DNA of 64,000 nucleotides from Rotaria socialis (Eukaryota > Rotifera > Eurotatoria > Philodinida > Philodinidae). The position numbers were made by a program, and so were the translations under genes. Shown here piece after piece: positions 34,701 through 45,577 of the stretch (positions are counted from its first letter, which is position 1; each line of letters starts with the position of its first letter). The stretch lies in NCBI GenBank assembly GCA_905331475.1, contig CAJNYU010000703.1, forward strand, positions 1-64,000, in the 5' to 3' direction. The notes under the pieces are model-generated. The model was not told the origin of the DNA. It saw only the letters and a list, made by a program, of their open reading frames with translations, and searched no databases.

Positions 34701-36509
34701 TTTTCATCAAGAGCTGTCCATATACCAATTGTACACGAATCAGCTGTTGATGATGTATGAAATATTTCCTCGCCATTAAAAAATACCTGATTAAGTGTAT
34801 AGGATTTACCGTCACCTGTATTGCCAATAATGGACACACATTTTACACTAAGATCTTTCGCACATTTTAAACTATGAAAAAATTCACTTTCATTGTTTAC
34901 CTGAAAAATTAGAAAAAGAATGAGTATAAACAAAACTTTCTATCATCCTACAATATCTAATTCCTGTTCTGGTAAAGTTTTTTTTTTAATATTGAAATGG
35001 AACAATATAGCGATGCATAGACAAGCTACCTTCAAAATATAAGAGCTATTATAGTCTTGCTATTCAAGCGAATCATACTTTTAGATGTAAAACTCAATTT
35101 TCACATTGAAATTTTTTAGTTTCGACTTAGACTCTCCGATGTGTAAGTCTTCTGATCACTGGAAATTATTGAAAACTAAACACAGAGAGAATACATAACG
35201 AAATACTAAACTAAATTAGACTGATCTCATGGAATTCGTTTAATACCAGACGCGATTGGAGTGTAGAGAAATTTTCGATTCTAATAAATGAAACTTACAG
35301 TTAAATGTTCATCAGCATCAAAAAGTAAAAATTCTTTTCGTAAGTCGATATTCGATTGATTTTGTTGTAAAAGGCGATTATTAGTTTTTATTGTATGTTG
35401 ATCATGTTCACTATCCTCTAGCATTGATTCAAGTAACATTTGTTGATTAAAACTATGTCGTTCGGGTACGGCAATTGATTTCATTGCGCGTACTTGCCGA
35501 TTCGATGGTGATGTTTTGCTTTCATTATCATCGTCCACTTGAACATCTTCAAATGAAGATGCTGCAGGTTGTGCACTCTCAGTATTTACATTGGAGGGCG
35601 TATTGATATTTATCGGTTCAGTTTTAGTTCCATGTTCATCACTAAATACGGATAATTAATTTCACAAGAATCAAAATGTCTCGATCTAAGTTAGAATCAA
35701 GTCAGTGACACTATGTGACAAGAATTATATTTTCATTGATTAAATATGAACAGAAAGGAGTTCGTCGAAAAAATTCAAATTCAAATCAATGATTTTATGT
35801 TTAATATATTAAATTCATCTACTCTTCATAGACATATTGAATGATTTTTCAAGGGTTTAGATTTCGTCTTCTCATTAATCCATTAGATATAATTTATTCT
35901 ATTGTTTCTTTTTCGGTTCATGTTAGTTTTAATTTGACCAACAGAACTTTTCGATTCTATACAATAGTACTAATGATACCATATTGACAAGTATTCTATT
36001 ATTATTATTTACAAAAGGAGACGATAATTTGAGATATATTACTTTTCACATATATCAAGAGAAACAATCAATATTTACTTGGTATTTTTAGTTGTTAGTC
36101 TTTGTTCTTCTCGATATTTTTGTAATTTATGGTCTCGTCTATCGAGATTTTGATGTTGATTTTCATAACAAATATAACAAAATGTTAATGCACAAGTTGA
36201 ACAATAAAAAATTGCTCGATGTTGTTGATTAATAGAACAAAATTCATTATCAATTTCATCTAAATTTAATCGTTCATGTTTTTTATTATTGGAATTTTTA
36301 TGAATTTTCTTTTCACATAAACGACATTGTAATGAATGACATTCTTTACAATAGACTATGGCTTTCGTTGATATTTCTTTTTGACAGGATATATGTACTG
36401 TACAAGTTAAATCAGATGTATTATCATTAGAAGATGCTTTTGTTGATTCTGGTGATGACTGATTTTTATATTGATAATTCCATAAACATACACTTTCAGC
36501 AGTTTGCAT
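31733..36509 (-). CDS. ZFYVE1: Zinc finger FYVE domain-containing protein 1 (DFCP1)
   Basis: Thirteen exons join in phase to 910 residues (human 777): 36509-36079, 35641-35299, 34900-34399, 34349-34268, 34221-34080, 33782-33685, 33617-33225, 33160-33073, 32598-32541, 32488-32222, 32172-32095, 32039-31928, 31871-31733. Exon 1 holds paired B-box-like zinc fingers (YCKECHSLQCRLCEKKIHKN and FYCSTCALTFCYICYENQH). Exon 3 has a dynamin/atlastin-like nucleotide-binding module: P-loop GNTGDGKS at residues 284-291, then SCTIGIWTA and LVLDTEGRLGL. Exon 7 gives LLKYVWSGCAIECPYHGEIY and EIIHVWPG. Two FYVE fingers follow: SKHHCRMCGHVFCDTC with PVRVCVNCY, and RLHHCRSCGDGVCENC with PVRVCKLC. The family binds PI3P and marks ER omegasomes (autophagy) and lipid droplets. 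Exon 2 is a longer acidic linker than in vertebrates. Confidence 0.94.
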
Positions 36510-38313
36510 TTTTTTCTCTTTTTATTACAGGCTAATGATTTAGACCCCAAACAGACCAAAAATTCATAAAATTTTATTTTGTTTTAAGTCAACAGCGGTC
36601 CACACTAAAGCATTAAATCACCAATAGAGTATAAGACAAGCCTCTTTCATGGATGCGAAGTGCATCGTAGAAAATATTACTGCATTGACAGGCGTCGCTA
36701 TCGTATGTGCTCCAGTTAATAACAGATTATCTTAAAAACATTCGTCACAAACTTAGAATTTGTTGGATCAGTAAAGATGAGAAGTTAATCAGGATTTTTT
36801 AATACTAACTATATTGTTTATCAACAAAATATTATTCCTAGAGGTCTTTTTTAAAAAATATATAATATTTATTACAAAAACCAAATCAGAGCACGAACAA
36901 TTTATCCTAATGAGGCGAAAAGTTATATCAAATCATTTTTAAAAAATGAATAAGTTGTTTTTCTATGCAAAATACGACTGAAGTTGTATGAAGCAGTCGA
37001 TATTTATTTTTGACGTCGAGGAATATTATGGCCGGCACTGTTCAGATAGACATGCCTCCCTGAAAAAATGTATATATATGAGACGCCACTGTGGGCACGA
37101 GTTAAGGGAAACTAACGAGTTAAGGGGAAATGTGGACGCCATCATGGAGGCACATGCAATTCATTAATGTAAAAAATCTAATCGGTTATTTTGTATTGCT
37201 AATGGAAATTATCTAATCGAAGAATGATTCATAGGAGACTTGTCGAATTTGAAAAGAATTTGATTGAAAACGATAGTTTTTTAGTTCTTTTATCTAAAGC
37301 ATTACTACAACCAGAAGTTGAAGCTAACACGGGCTACTCAAATTAATATATGTTACTCATCAAAGCATAAAATAATCGTTGAAGTCGTCTATTTTAGTCT
37401 AGTTATGTTTTGAAACTGATTGCAATAAGTAGAAGCATTGAAATGATTTTTTAAAGTTCTTTTTATTATCACAAGATAATTTCCTCTAAATCAAACAAAT
37501 AAAAAAAAAGTAAAACAATAATCCATTACAGAAAAATGATAAAAAGAAATCATTTGTCATTAACAAAAATAGGATAGAAAAAATAAACTATTGCATATGA
37601 TCTATTTGGATTGATTATAAAATACCCTTGAGACAATATGAACACCTTCAGATGTTTTGAACAAATCATCTAGAACAGTATCTTGCTTATGATCATGACA
37701 CGTTATCATACCAATAAAATGACCAGGAATGTGACTTGTCGTAGCAAACAAACAATATCTCAATCAACCAGAAATATTTCAGCTTCGTCGTAAGTTTGAA
37801 GATAAAAGAATAAGAATACTTACGTTTGGTTTTGTATAGCAAATTCAAAGATAGTAATCCTATTTCATGTGGATTTCATGTACAGAAATATTTATTGGGT
37901 TGCGTTATGAATCACCATTGAAAGAAATAATTTCTATTAGCAATACAAAATAACCAATTAGATTTTTCACATTAATGAATTGCATGTGCCTCCATGATGG
38001 CGTCCACATTTTCCCTTAGCTCGTGCCCAAAGTAACGTGATGTATCATACTTAACCAATAGAAATAAGTATTTACTCATAGCAAAAAATATTCTTTTAAG
38101 TTTTGCTTGAAAAAGCCTTGAATTTGATCGATAATTTAATTACTGACTTTGATATTTATAGATGTCGCTGAATAATTTTGAAGGATCTTATCATTGGTTA
38201 AACGTTGTATGACATCCGAAAGAGAGAGAGACAGTCAGAATAAGATTTGTATTTCCCTCAGGTGATTTGAGTTTGATCAATAGTGAGACATTTGTATTCA
38301 GTTAAATTCAACA
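36510..38313. other. Divergent intergenic region with a TIR element
   Basis: 1.8 kb shared upstream region of ZFYVE1 (minus) and SLAIN (plus), so promoters for both should lie here. Its centre is occupied by an inverted-repeat element (37093-38028). Confidence 0.55.
37093..38028. mobile_element. Non-autonomous TIR element, about 936 bp
   Basis: The ends are inverted: GGGCACGAGTTAAGGG at the left and CCCTTAGCTCGTGCCC at the right. Matching continues inward through GTGGACGCCATCATGGAGGC and the following ATGCAATTCATTAATGT to about 130 bp per arm. The interior has no transposase ORF. No target duplication could be placed. It sits between the ZFYVE1 and SLAIN start codons. Confidence 0.7.
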
Positions 38314-41300
38314 ATGACTGATAGGAATTTTTCAATGAATAACGATATGATACAAAGTATTTCAATTGATCCATCTGCACTATTAACAACATCAACAATC
38401 AATGCTTTACATTTTCCGGATTTAACAACATCGGGAATATCAGATTCTGGTGGTGGCCGAACAATGCATTTAAATCTTGATGGCGTTGGCATGTGTGAAT
38501 CAATGACAGAAAGTTTTTGTTCAGTAGGTGGACAAGACGAATCCGTGCTATTCAATAATACTAATGGCCTTCAAAATGAGATAGCAACAAGTCATAGTTT
38601 AAAAAGTATTGGAAAGAAAGAATCGATTAACGCACAGAAAAAACGACGTTCACGTAAAGCACAATACGATGCAGCAGCCGATGGAGTTGCACTGGATAAA
38701 ATTGAAACTGTTAATATTGATGATGAACAAAATGAGGCTGATGATGCTTGGTAAATATTTAATTTCTTTTTTTTTCTTCTTCCTAATTACATTATATTGA
38801 TTTTTTAGGCTATTTCGAATACCGGGAGGTGCAAATAAAAATGCTTCGACATCAGAAAATATTTTTTCTTGGGTACATAAAGAATTCAAAGAAAATGATA
38901 TTCATGCAACAAAGCATCGACTACTTTGTAAACTTGACGATATGTCACATGGTAAATTATTTTCTATTTTTGTTAGACTGTTTCGAGAAATTCTCACAGG
39001 AGATACTATATTTAGAGTGTATTGAATATTTTGAGCGTAAAAATTCTATAAATCTGATAGGTTATTTATTCTCGTGAGAGTTTAGATTGGTCAAAATCAA
39101 TCATAAAACATTTTATTTTGATTCCTGCTTCCGTTAATTAATTAACTAAAAAATACAGCAATAACAGCCGTCAAGGTCAAATTCTATCGAGAATTTCATG
39201 AGTCAATATTAAATTTTCTCAAGGATATTCTTTGTCTCGTGTTAAAGAAAATAGAACTTGGGAATTATCATGTATATCAATTATCAACGCATCCGATAAA
39301 CAAGTTTATCCTTCGATATTGCATGTTCCATTGTACATGCATCATTAACTTATTAATATAAACAGATAGATATTTTTCTTCTTGTATTTTTAGCTCGTAC
39401 AATACGGAGTATTTCATGTCATAATTTTCCAGCTAATCAATCTTCCGATAGTGTAAAACGAAGTTCAACAGAACAACAAGTTCATCCAGGTATAAATCTA
39501 AACGAAATAAAATTTATTCTTCATCCTCACATATCTTCAACGGATTTAATTGAAAATGCTCTTTATCTAACTGAATTTTTCACATTATCATCAAATAAAT
39601 CACGTTTATCAACATTCAGTTTGGATAGTATTGAAAAAGATCAAGATAATTTCGATCTATTTCTATACGATTCTCTTAATGATGAATCATCCGATGATGG
39701 TGAACAATTTTTCGATTGTTCAAATGATACAAATTTAGTACAAACCATTGCGAAAGAATGTCGATTAATCGAACAATTAACACGTCGATGTTCATCATTG
39801 GATAGTCTCGATAATTATGATCATGCCAAATCTCGGAGTAGTAAGACGTTAAGCATGATGTGATAAAAAGAAAAGAGTTCGAATGCATTTGAAGAGCATG
39901 TGCTATGAAGTTTTCTTTCTCTCCCCCGAAAACCCCTTTTGTTTGATGTGTGTAACCAAACGAATTTTTATTTTCTACATGTCTTTCTTTTTGTAAATTC
40001 TAGAGCTGGTATCCAATGTTGCTAGAATGAGTTCGCCATTACGTACAGTTACTCCTCTATTTAATGGAAGTGGAAATACTCGGCCAACATCACCTGCTAG
40101 TTCATCGCCACTTCGACACACTGTTGCGATAACAAATTCTAGTGCTAATTATCCAAATACTACTGTGCGTTCAAGAGACGTTTCACGAGAACGCGAAAGA
40201 GAACCGTTGGATTTTACAGATCTTGAAGGTACGCATTTTTGAATTGCATCATTACAAAAGACAGACACCCTCGTGTGTCTTTCATCGACATTTTATGAAT
40301 CAGATATAGGCATATCATTATCACAGGATTAAGCGAAAGAAGATGTGCATAAAAATAGCTAGACTAAAACAATCTCCCTGTGATTAGCAACAGTGACTGC
40401 ATCGTGTTTCATATTTCAGTTGTGCTAACGACTTTATTTATAAGAGTATGAGGTTACGAAACATTCAATATGATCCTCTTCGATAAACGATTGACATTGA
40501 CACATTTCTATCGTTGTGTAAACAGAATATGAAATACTGAACTAAGCCTAGAGCATTTTTCTTTTTTGACAATTAATATGTAATACTATTTTTGTTCTTT
40601 TACTTTGTTTATATAGTGATGGCCAAAGTACAACTTGAAAGTAAGTAGTTTTCATTGTTTGGATCCCTTAAACTTGAGAAACAAAAAAACTACTTATTTC
40701 TTCGTTCAGATTTACGTCAAGCTGAACGTCAAGGCCCATTATCAAAACGATTCGGTATGTTAACGTATTCTATCAGCTGCATGTTAGTGTGCTCTATGTA
40801 ATATAATTTTGAGGTGATGAAAGAAAACAAAATTGATGTATTATTTCTATGTTTGTAATATATACATATATATATATGCGTACATTTGTTGTTGTTTTCC
40901 GTTGCTAATCTATACATTTTCAGGAGGCAGTTCAAATACTTTATTAAGTACAGATTCACGTGATGTTTCACCTTCATCCGTTTTTGGTGCTACACGTAAT
41001 ACAAGTCCTGTTGGTAATAATGGTTATCTAACACCTCGACGCAGTTATTCGCCAAGTCCCTCAGCGGCCGGACGTATTCCAATACGGAAAAATTCATTTG
41101 TTGTAACAGAATCTCAATATACTCATGTGTTACCATCGGTTTCACCACGATCAGGATCGCCAGCTATAAGAACAGGTCATTGGAGTGGTCGTGAAACACC
41201 ATCTGCACTTGAAACTTGTATGGAAACATCATTTATAGCCTCAAATAGTTCTTTGCCATATCCTTTGTTGCCTAATAATGCTGACAATCCGTTTGTCGAT

Positions 41301-43312
41301 AGTGCATCAGGTTGACTACTACTACATACTAATTTGTATTTATTTGTTTTTTCTAATACTTTGCACAGAAATGCTCTACTAATTACTTGTTGATTATAAA
41401 TTTGTTTTTTAAATCCTTTTGATGCTTTTATACATATCTGCTTTATTGGCTTGCTTATGCTTTGTGTGCTTATAGCCGGTTCTAATCTATCCCTTGCATC
41501 GGCCAGCAGTTCGACTACTGTAACTATGACTAGTGAGTTTATTTGTAGAAAAAAAAGTAGAATCATAGTAGAGGAAATCATCGGCTAGCATTGCTTTTCT
41601 TATAAAAATGCATGAATGCTATTGTTTTATTCTATATGAAGATAAGAAAAATCAAGGTTTAATCTTCAGAGAAGTACCATAAGCTAGATTATCAAATGCA
41701 TAAACATAACTTGAAGGTTCTTGCTGTTGACCATATATTTTCAATTGATTAGATTGAATTTCATGGTTATCTACACAATAAAAGAACAAAAAAAAATTCA
41801 ACTCTTTTTCTCCTGTTGATAAATTACTTTTTTTTCTTTTAAATAGATCCGTCAAGTTTGTTTTGAATTTTTGTTTATCCATATTCACTACGGTTGTGTT
41901 CGAGAAGTGCAATATAACTAATGAGTAAAATTTCTTATGTAAAGTCCGACACTAAAAAAAAAGATACAAATAATAGATATCCACATTTTGTTATCATACC
42001 TTTTTTTTTCTATTATCTTAAGTCGTGTGAGTGTAGTGGCTATATTTGATTAAATAACAATGTGGTTATACTATTTCTGATTGTTTAAAGCGCAAAAAGC
42101 CGCAACAATACTTGGGACACATTTGTACATATGCGTGTGTGTGTGTGCGTGTGTGTGTTTTAATCACCAGCTAGAATAACGATGAATCTATTTATTTAAT
42201 TTACTATAATTCCTATATTTTATTAGATCAATCTGGTAATAAGCCACCTGCCGTACCTAAATCACTACTTCCAAGGTTTGTCTAATAAAGAGAAATCTTC
42301 TTATCAATAGATTTATATTGATATGATTTAGAAATGGTGTTAAACCAAATAATCATCGGCGATCAAATACACAAACAATTTCAACTAATCTTCCAAATGG
42401 CTATGATTTGCCTGATGCTACTGATCTGAAGCCATCGACACCAACGAATCGCCCGAATGTTACACCAACAACTAACAATCGAACACGCCCACCTGTGTCT
42501 CGACCATTACCAATGTATCGTGGCTCTCAAACAGCTTACATAAATACTAATAATAATCCAAAAGTTCAAGCCCCGTCAACGCTGCAAAAAAATGTAAAAA
42601 AATCTGCTAATGATTTAGGTTTAACATTTACAGCTAAACAATTCTCATCGAATGATAATGGCTTATTAAACGATGTAAGTAATAAACCGTTAACAACACC
42701 AACTCGTTCTCATGGTGCATTGCAACGACGTACATCAACACAATCGTCTATTGACAAACATCCGCCGCCGCCACCATCATCATCATCCTCGGTCGATATG
42801 GCAACAGCAACTTTGAACAATGGACAAACAACATCAATCCCGCGCAGTTCGTCATCGTTAAGTCAAGGTAGAAGAAGTGGTATACCAACTATTGGCAAAC
42901 AACAAAGACCCAGTATACCAACAGCTGCGCGGTAAGTTAAGTTTCGAGTACAAAAACATTGTGTTTTGTTTTCTGCTTGGCTTGCTTGTTTTGATTGATG
43001 GATGTTTTCAGTCATCATTCACTTACGTCACGACGGACAACTATCAATGGATTTTAAATAGACATGAGTATAGTAGAGACACTAATTGCAAATTACTAAT
43101 CGCATGATTATTTATTCGCTATGAAATTTTTATCTATCTGCATATTTTTTCTTCTACTCGTTAGAACGACATCAACAAATGTTATTCATTCGTCTCAATC
43201 ATCGGACAGTATGATGGTAACTCGAAATATTCGCACACCTGGATCAGTAACTCGACCACAAATTCCCGATGCCATGTCACCAACATCCTCATGGAATGAA
43301 GGATGTTACTAA
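38314..43312 (+). CDS. SLAIN: SLAIN motif-containing protein (microtubule plus-end regulator)
   Basis: Eleven exons join in phase to 853 residues: 38314-38750, 38809-38951, 39394-39840, 40004-40228, 40617-40640, 40710-40754, 40924-41310, 41476-41532, 42227-42275, 42332-42931, 43165-43312. Family marks: the DDAWLF block followed by FSWVHKEFKENDIHATKHRL (as in SLAIN1/2 DDTWLY...WVH), the short VMAKVQLE exon (VMAKMQEE in vertebrates), a long Ser/Pro/Arg-rich disordered region with SxIP-like and basic patches (RRSGIPTIG, RPSIPTAAR), and the C-terminal SSWNEGCY (SWKDGCY in vertebrate SLAIN2). SLAIN proteins bind EB1/CLIP and recruit ch-TOG to growing microtubule ends; the low-complexity basic region and C-terminal GCY fit that. 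Vertebrates have two paralogues and this cannot be assigned to one. It is longer than vertebrate forms because exon 3 adds an acidic Ser-rich stretch. Confidence 0.88.
41652..41882 (-). CDS. Possible small gene nested antisense in a SLAIN intron
   Basis: Inside the 694-nt SLAIN intron 8, the minus strand has two blocks that join in phase: 41882-41828 (ATG, donor GTAATT) and 41770-41652 (acceptor TTGTGTAG, stop TGA), giving 57 residues. The end reads YGQQQEPSSYVYAFDNLAYG, which resembles a tyrosine-based cytoplasmic tail (FDNxAY). The frame stays open upstream of the ATG with a short hydrophobic run, so it could instead be the broken tail of a larger membrane protein. No family recognised. Confidence 0.3.
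   Translation of the reverse strand: MDKQKFKTNLTDLFKRKKSNLSTGEKELNFFLFFYCVDNHEIQSNQLKIYGQQQEPSSYVYAFDNLAYGTSLKIKP
42132..42158. repeat. GT dinucleotide microsatellite in SLAIN intron 8
   Basis: About 12 GT units broken once by GC. Confidence 0.8.
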
Positions 43313-44445
43313 TCATTCTCTCGTTTTCTGAATCTGTACCTTTTTATGCATGCACATTTCTCTTTTAAATTTGGATCTGCTCAACAACGGTGACCCTCAT
43401 CCTTTTATTTCTCTCTGTTTTATGGCTAAAATAACAAGTTATTTTTTGTCTCATTTGTATAAAATTATTTGTTCTTTTTGTTTTTTTTAATTATTATATA
43501 TGAATAGTTTGTATTTGTCATTTTTAAGTTTGTTAATTATAATTTTTGTTTTGAGTGTGTGTACAGAGTTTATTGTCTAGCTGTTTGTTTTCACAGTAAT
43601 TGTGCCTTTATGTTTTTTGTTTTTGCTTTGTATACATTCATATATTGTATTTTAATCTCTTTATCCTTCCAAAAAAAGTATATCAGCGATATAACCAACA
43701 GAAGACAAATAGTTTTTAATGAATTATAAATAAATATAAAAGACAAAGGCACTTGTATTCATTAACGACTAGTTTTTGTTTGTTTGTTTGTGTGCGATGA
43801 AGAATTATTCATATTGCATTGAATTCATCGAACTACAATTAAGAAATTCATTTATTTCTTTGTAATCAATATTTTCTGTCATTGGTATCTAGTTGAGTCA
43901 ATTGTTGTCATTCTTTTTCATTTCTTCTAACGATCAGAATTCATGTCGTTCAGTGTCTTTCACGATATTGATTATTGTTTTCCTATTAATCGATCAAAGT
44001 GTATTTTAAAAGTAATATATTTGAGGTATAAGGAAAATTTTCATCTGAATAATTGACTTCCAAGAGAAATAAATAATCAACTTTAAAGTATCCACTAGAT
44101 AATTATATGAGCGTATTTAATTAGCCTGATATCGCAATTCTCATTGCTTTCTATAGCTGCAATCGACAACAAAAAAAATATGATTTTATCTACTTGTCAT
44201 TGAGGGTATCGGTGTGAAGGCGTATGAGTGAGCTAAATAATTTTCTCTTATTAAAATATCGAACTCGTGTAATTATTGTTACAGAAAGCTCGACTGTAGG
44301 AAACGCTGAATCAAACACATAAGAATAGGGAAATAACAGGCTAGCTAAGCATGCCTATATGATTATTTTTCAATTTATTGATTAAATATGTGAAATAGAT
44401 CAATAGATAGATCAAGAGCATATGTAAGAGAGAGTATGGTTAGCA
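43313..44445. other. Intergenic, convergent 3' ends
   Basis: About 1.1 kb between the SLAIN stop and the neuropeptide gene stop. AATAAATATAAAA near 43728 fits a SLAIN poly(A) signal; minus-strand AATAAA near 44375 fits the neuropeptide gene. No gene seen. Confidence 0.5.
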
Positions 44446-44783
44446 TCAACCAGCCCATGAATTAAAACGTCGTCTAGCCACAAGCGCACGTTTGCCAGCC
44501 CACGCATTGAAACGACGTTTCTCCAATTCATGTTTGTCAATATCATCAAATATTGAATGATCATTTTGATAGATCGAATGAATTCTATTTGGCAATAATA
44601 CGGATGGTTGATCAATAAATGCATGATGTTCATCAGCAGCTATTGCGTCCGATAATGCAAATGTATGTGTCATAGTTAACTAGAATAAATGTATACACGA
44701 TAGAAAAACAAGAAAAAATTTGAATTTATTACCATAAGTAGAAAACAAGTGAGAACACCGGTGAAAAAAGCAGTTGTATTCAT
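44446..44783 (-). CDS. Kinin-like amidated neuropeptide precursor
   Basis: Two exons join in phase 0 (44783-44733, donor GTAATA; 44679-44446, acceptor TATTCTAG) to 94 residues. The N-terminus is a typical signal peptide (MNTTAFFTGVLTCFLLM continuing LTMTHTFA), with the intron inside it. After an acidic spacer come two amidated-peptide cassettes at the C-terminus: KRRFNAWAGKR and ARRRFNSWAG followed directly by the stop. Dibasic or tribasic cleavage and Gly-dependent amidation would release peptides ending FNAWA-amide and FNSWA-amide. The FNxW core is the core of arthropod leucokinins (FNSWG-amide) and resembles molluscan lymnokinin (FHSWS-amide), but here Ala is the final residue. Kinins act through a GPCR on fluid balance and muscle. 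Another W-amide family is possible; the prohormone architecture itself is clear. Confidence 0.72.
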
Positions 44784-45577
44784 GATCGTTAGTTGACAAT
44801 TGAGAAGATTTATCTTAAAAAGATGAGAAAACAACCATCAATATTATTCTCCACGATCGAATGACTATGAAAAATTCTTCGAAATTCATCAATGTAGGCA
44901 ACCGTTTTTCTTCTCTTGGATGCCTTTCTCTATGTATTACCACGTAGTTATTATAGAAGTAACGCACTGGAGGTGTTCGTTTGTTGTTTGCTTCTCTTAT
45001 TGTTCAACAACAAACGTAGATATATAACTGTTATTAGTAGTCGATGTTTCCTCAATAAAAAGAGAAAGAAAATTTTTTCGGCATTTTTCTTGTTCTGCCT
45101 CCTCTCTCTCTTATTCCATTTATTTATTATTTTTTCTTTGATTAATGATTTTCTTATTCAATAAAATACCTTTCGCTCTCAACCTAGCACGAGTTCATAT
45201 TAACTTCTGCATGCATACAACTAATCATGAATATGATCAATTGAGTAGTCGAGTAAGAAATGAATTCATTGCTGACGGGCACAAAAAGCATTCATGCATG
45301 CATGATTTAATTCTTGTAAGAAGATAAAAAGAACCAGGCTTCGCCAATTGATTAATGAATATTTTTGCTTATTGATCGATTTATGATCATACCATTCAAG
45401 TAATTAGTAAAGCTGTCAGTCTTCTTCTTCTTCTTTTTTGTTGAATTCCTTCCCTTACAACAAAACAAATTGACTCAATGAATCGAGAGAAAAGTCTTCA
45501 ATTTTTAATTGTTTTTATTTAAAAAAAAAGAACTCTAACACCGGGTTGATTCGAAACGGTGTATGAAGAAAATAATA
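44784..45577. other. Intergenic
   Basis: About 800 bp between the neuropeptide start and the 3' end of the CARD gene (both minus strand), AT-rich, no supported gene. Confidence 0.45.
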
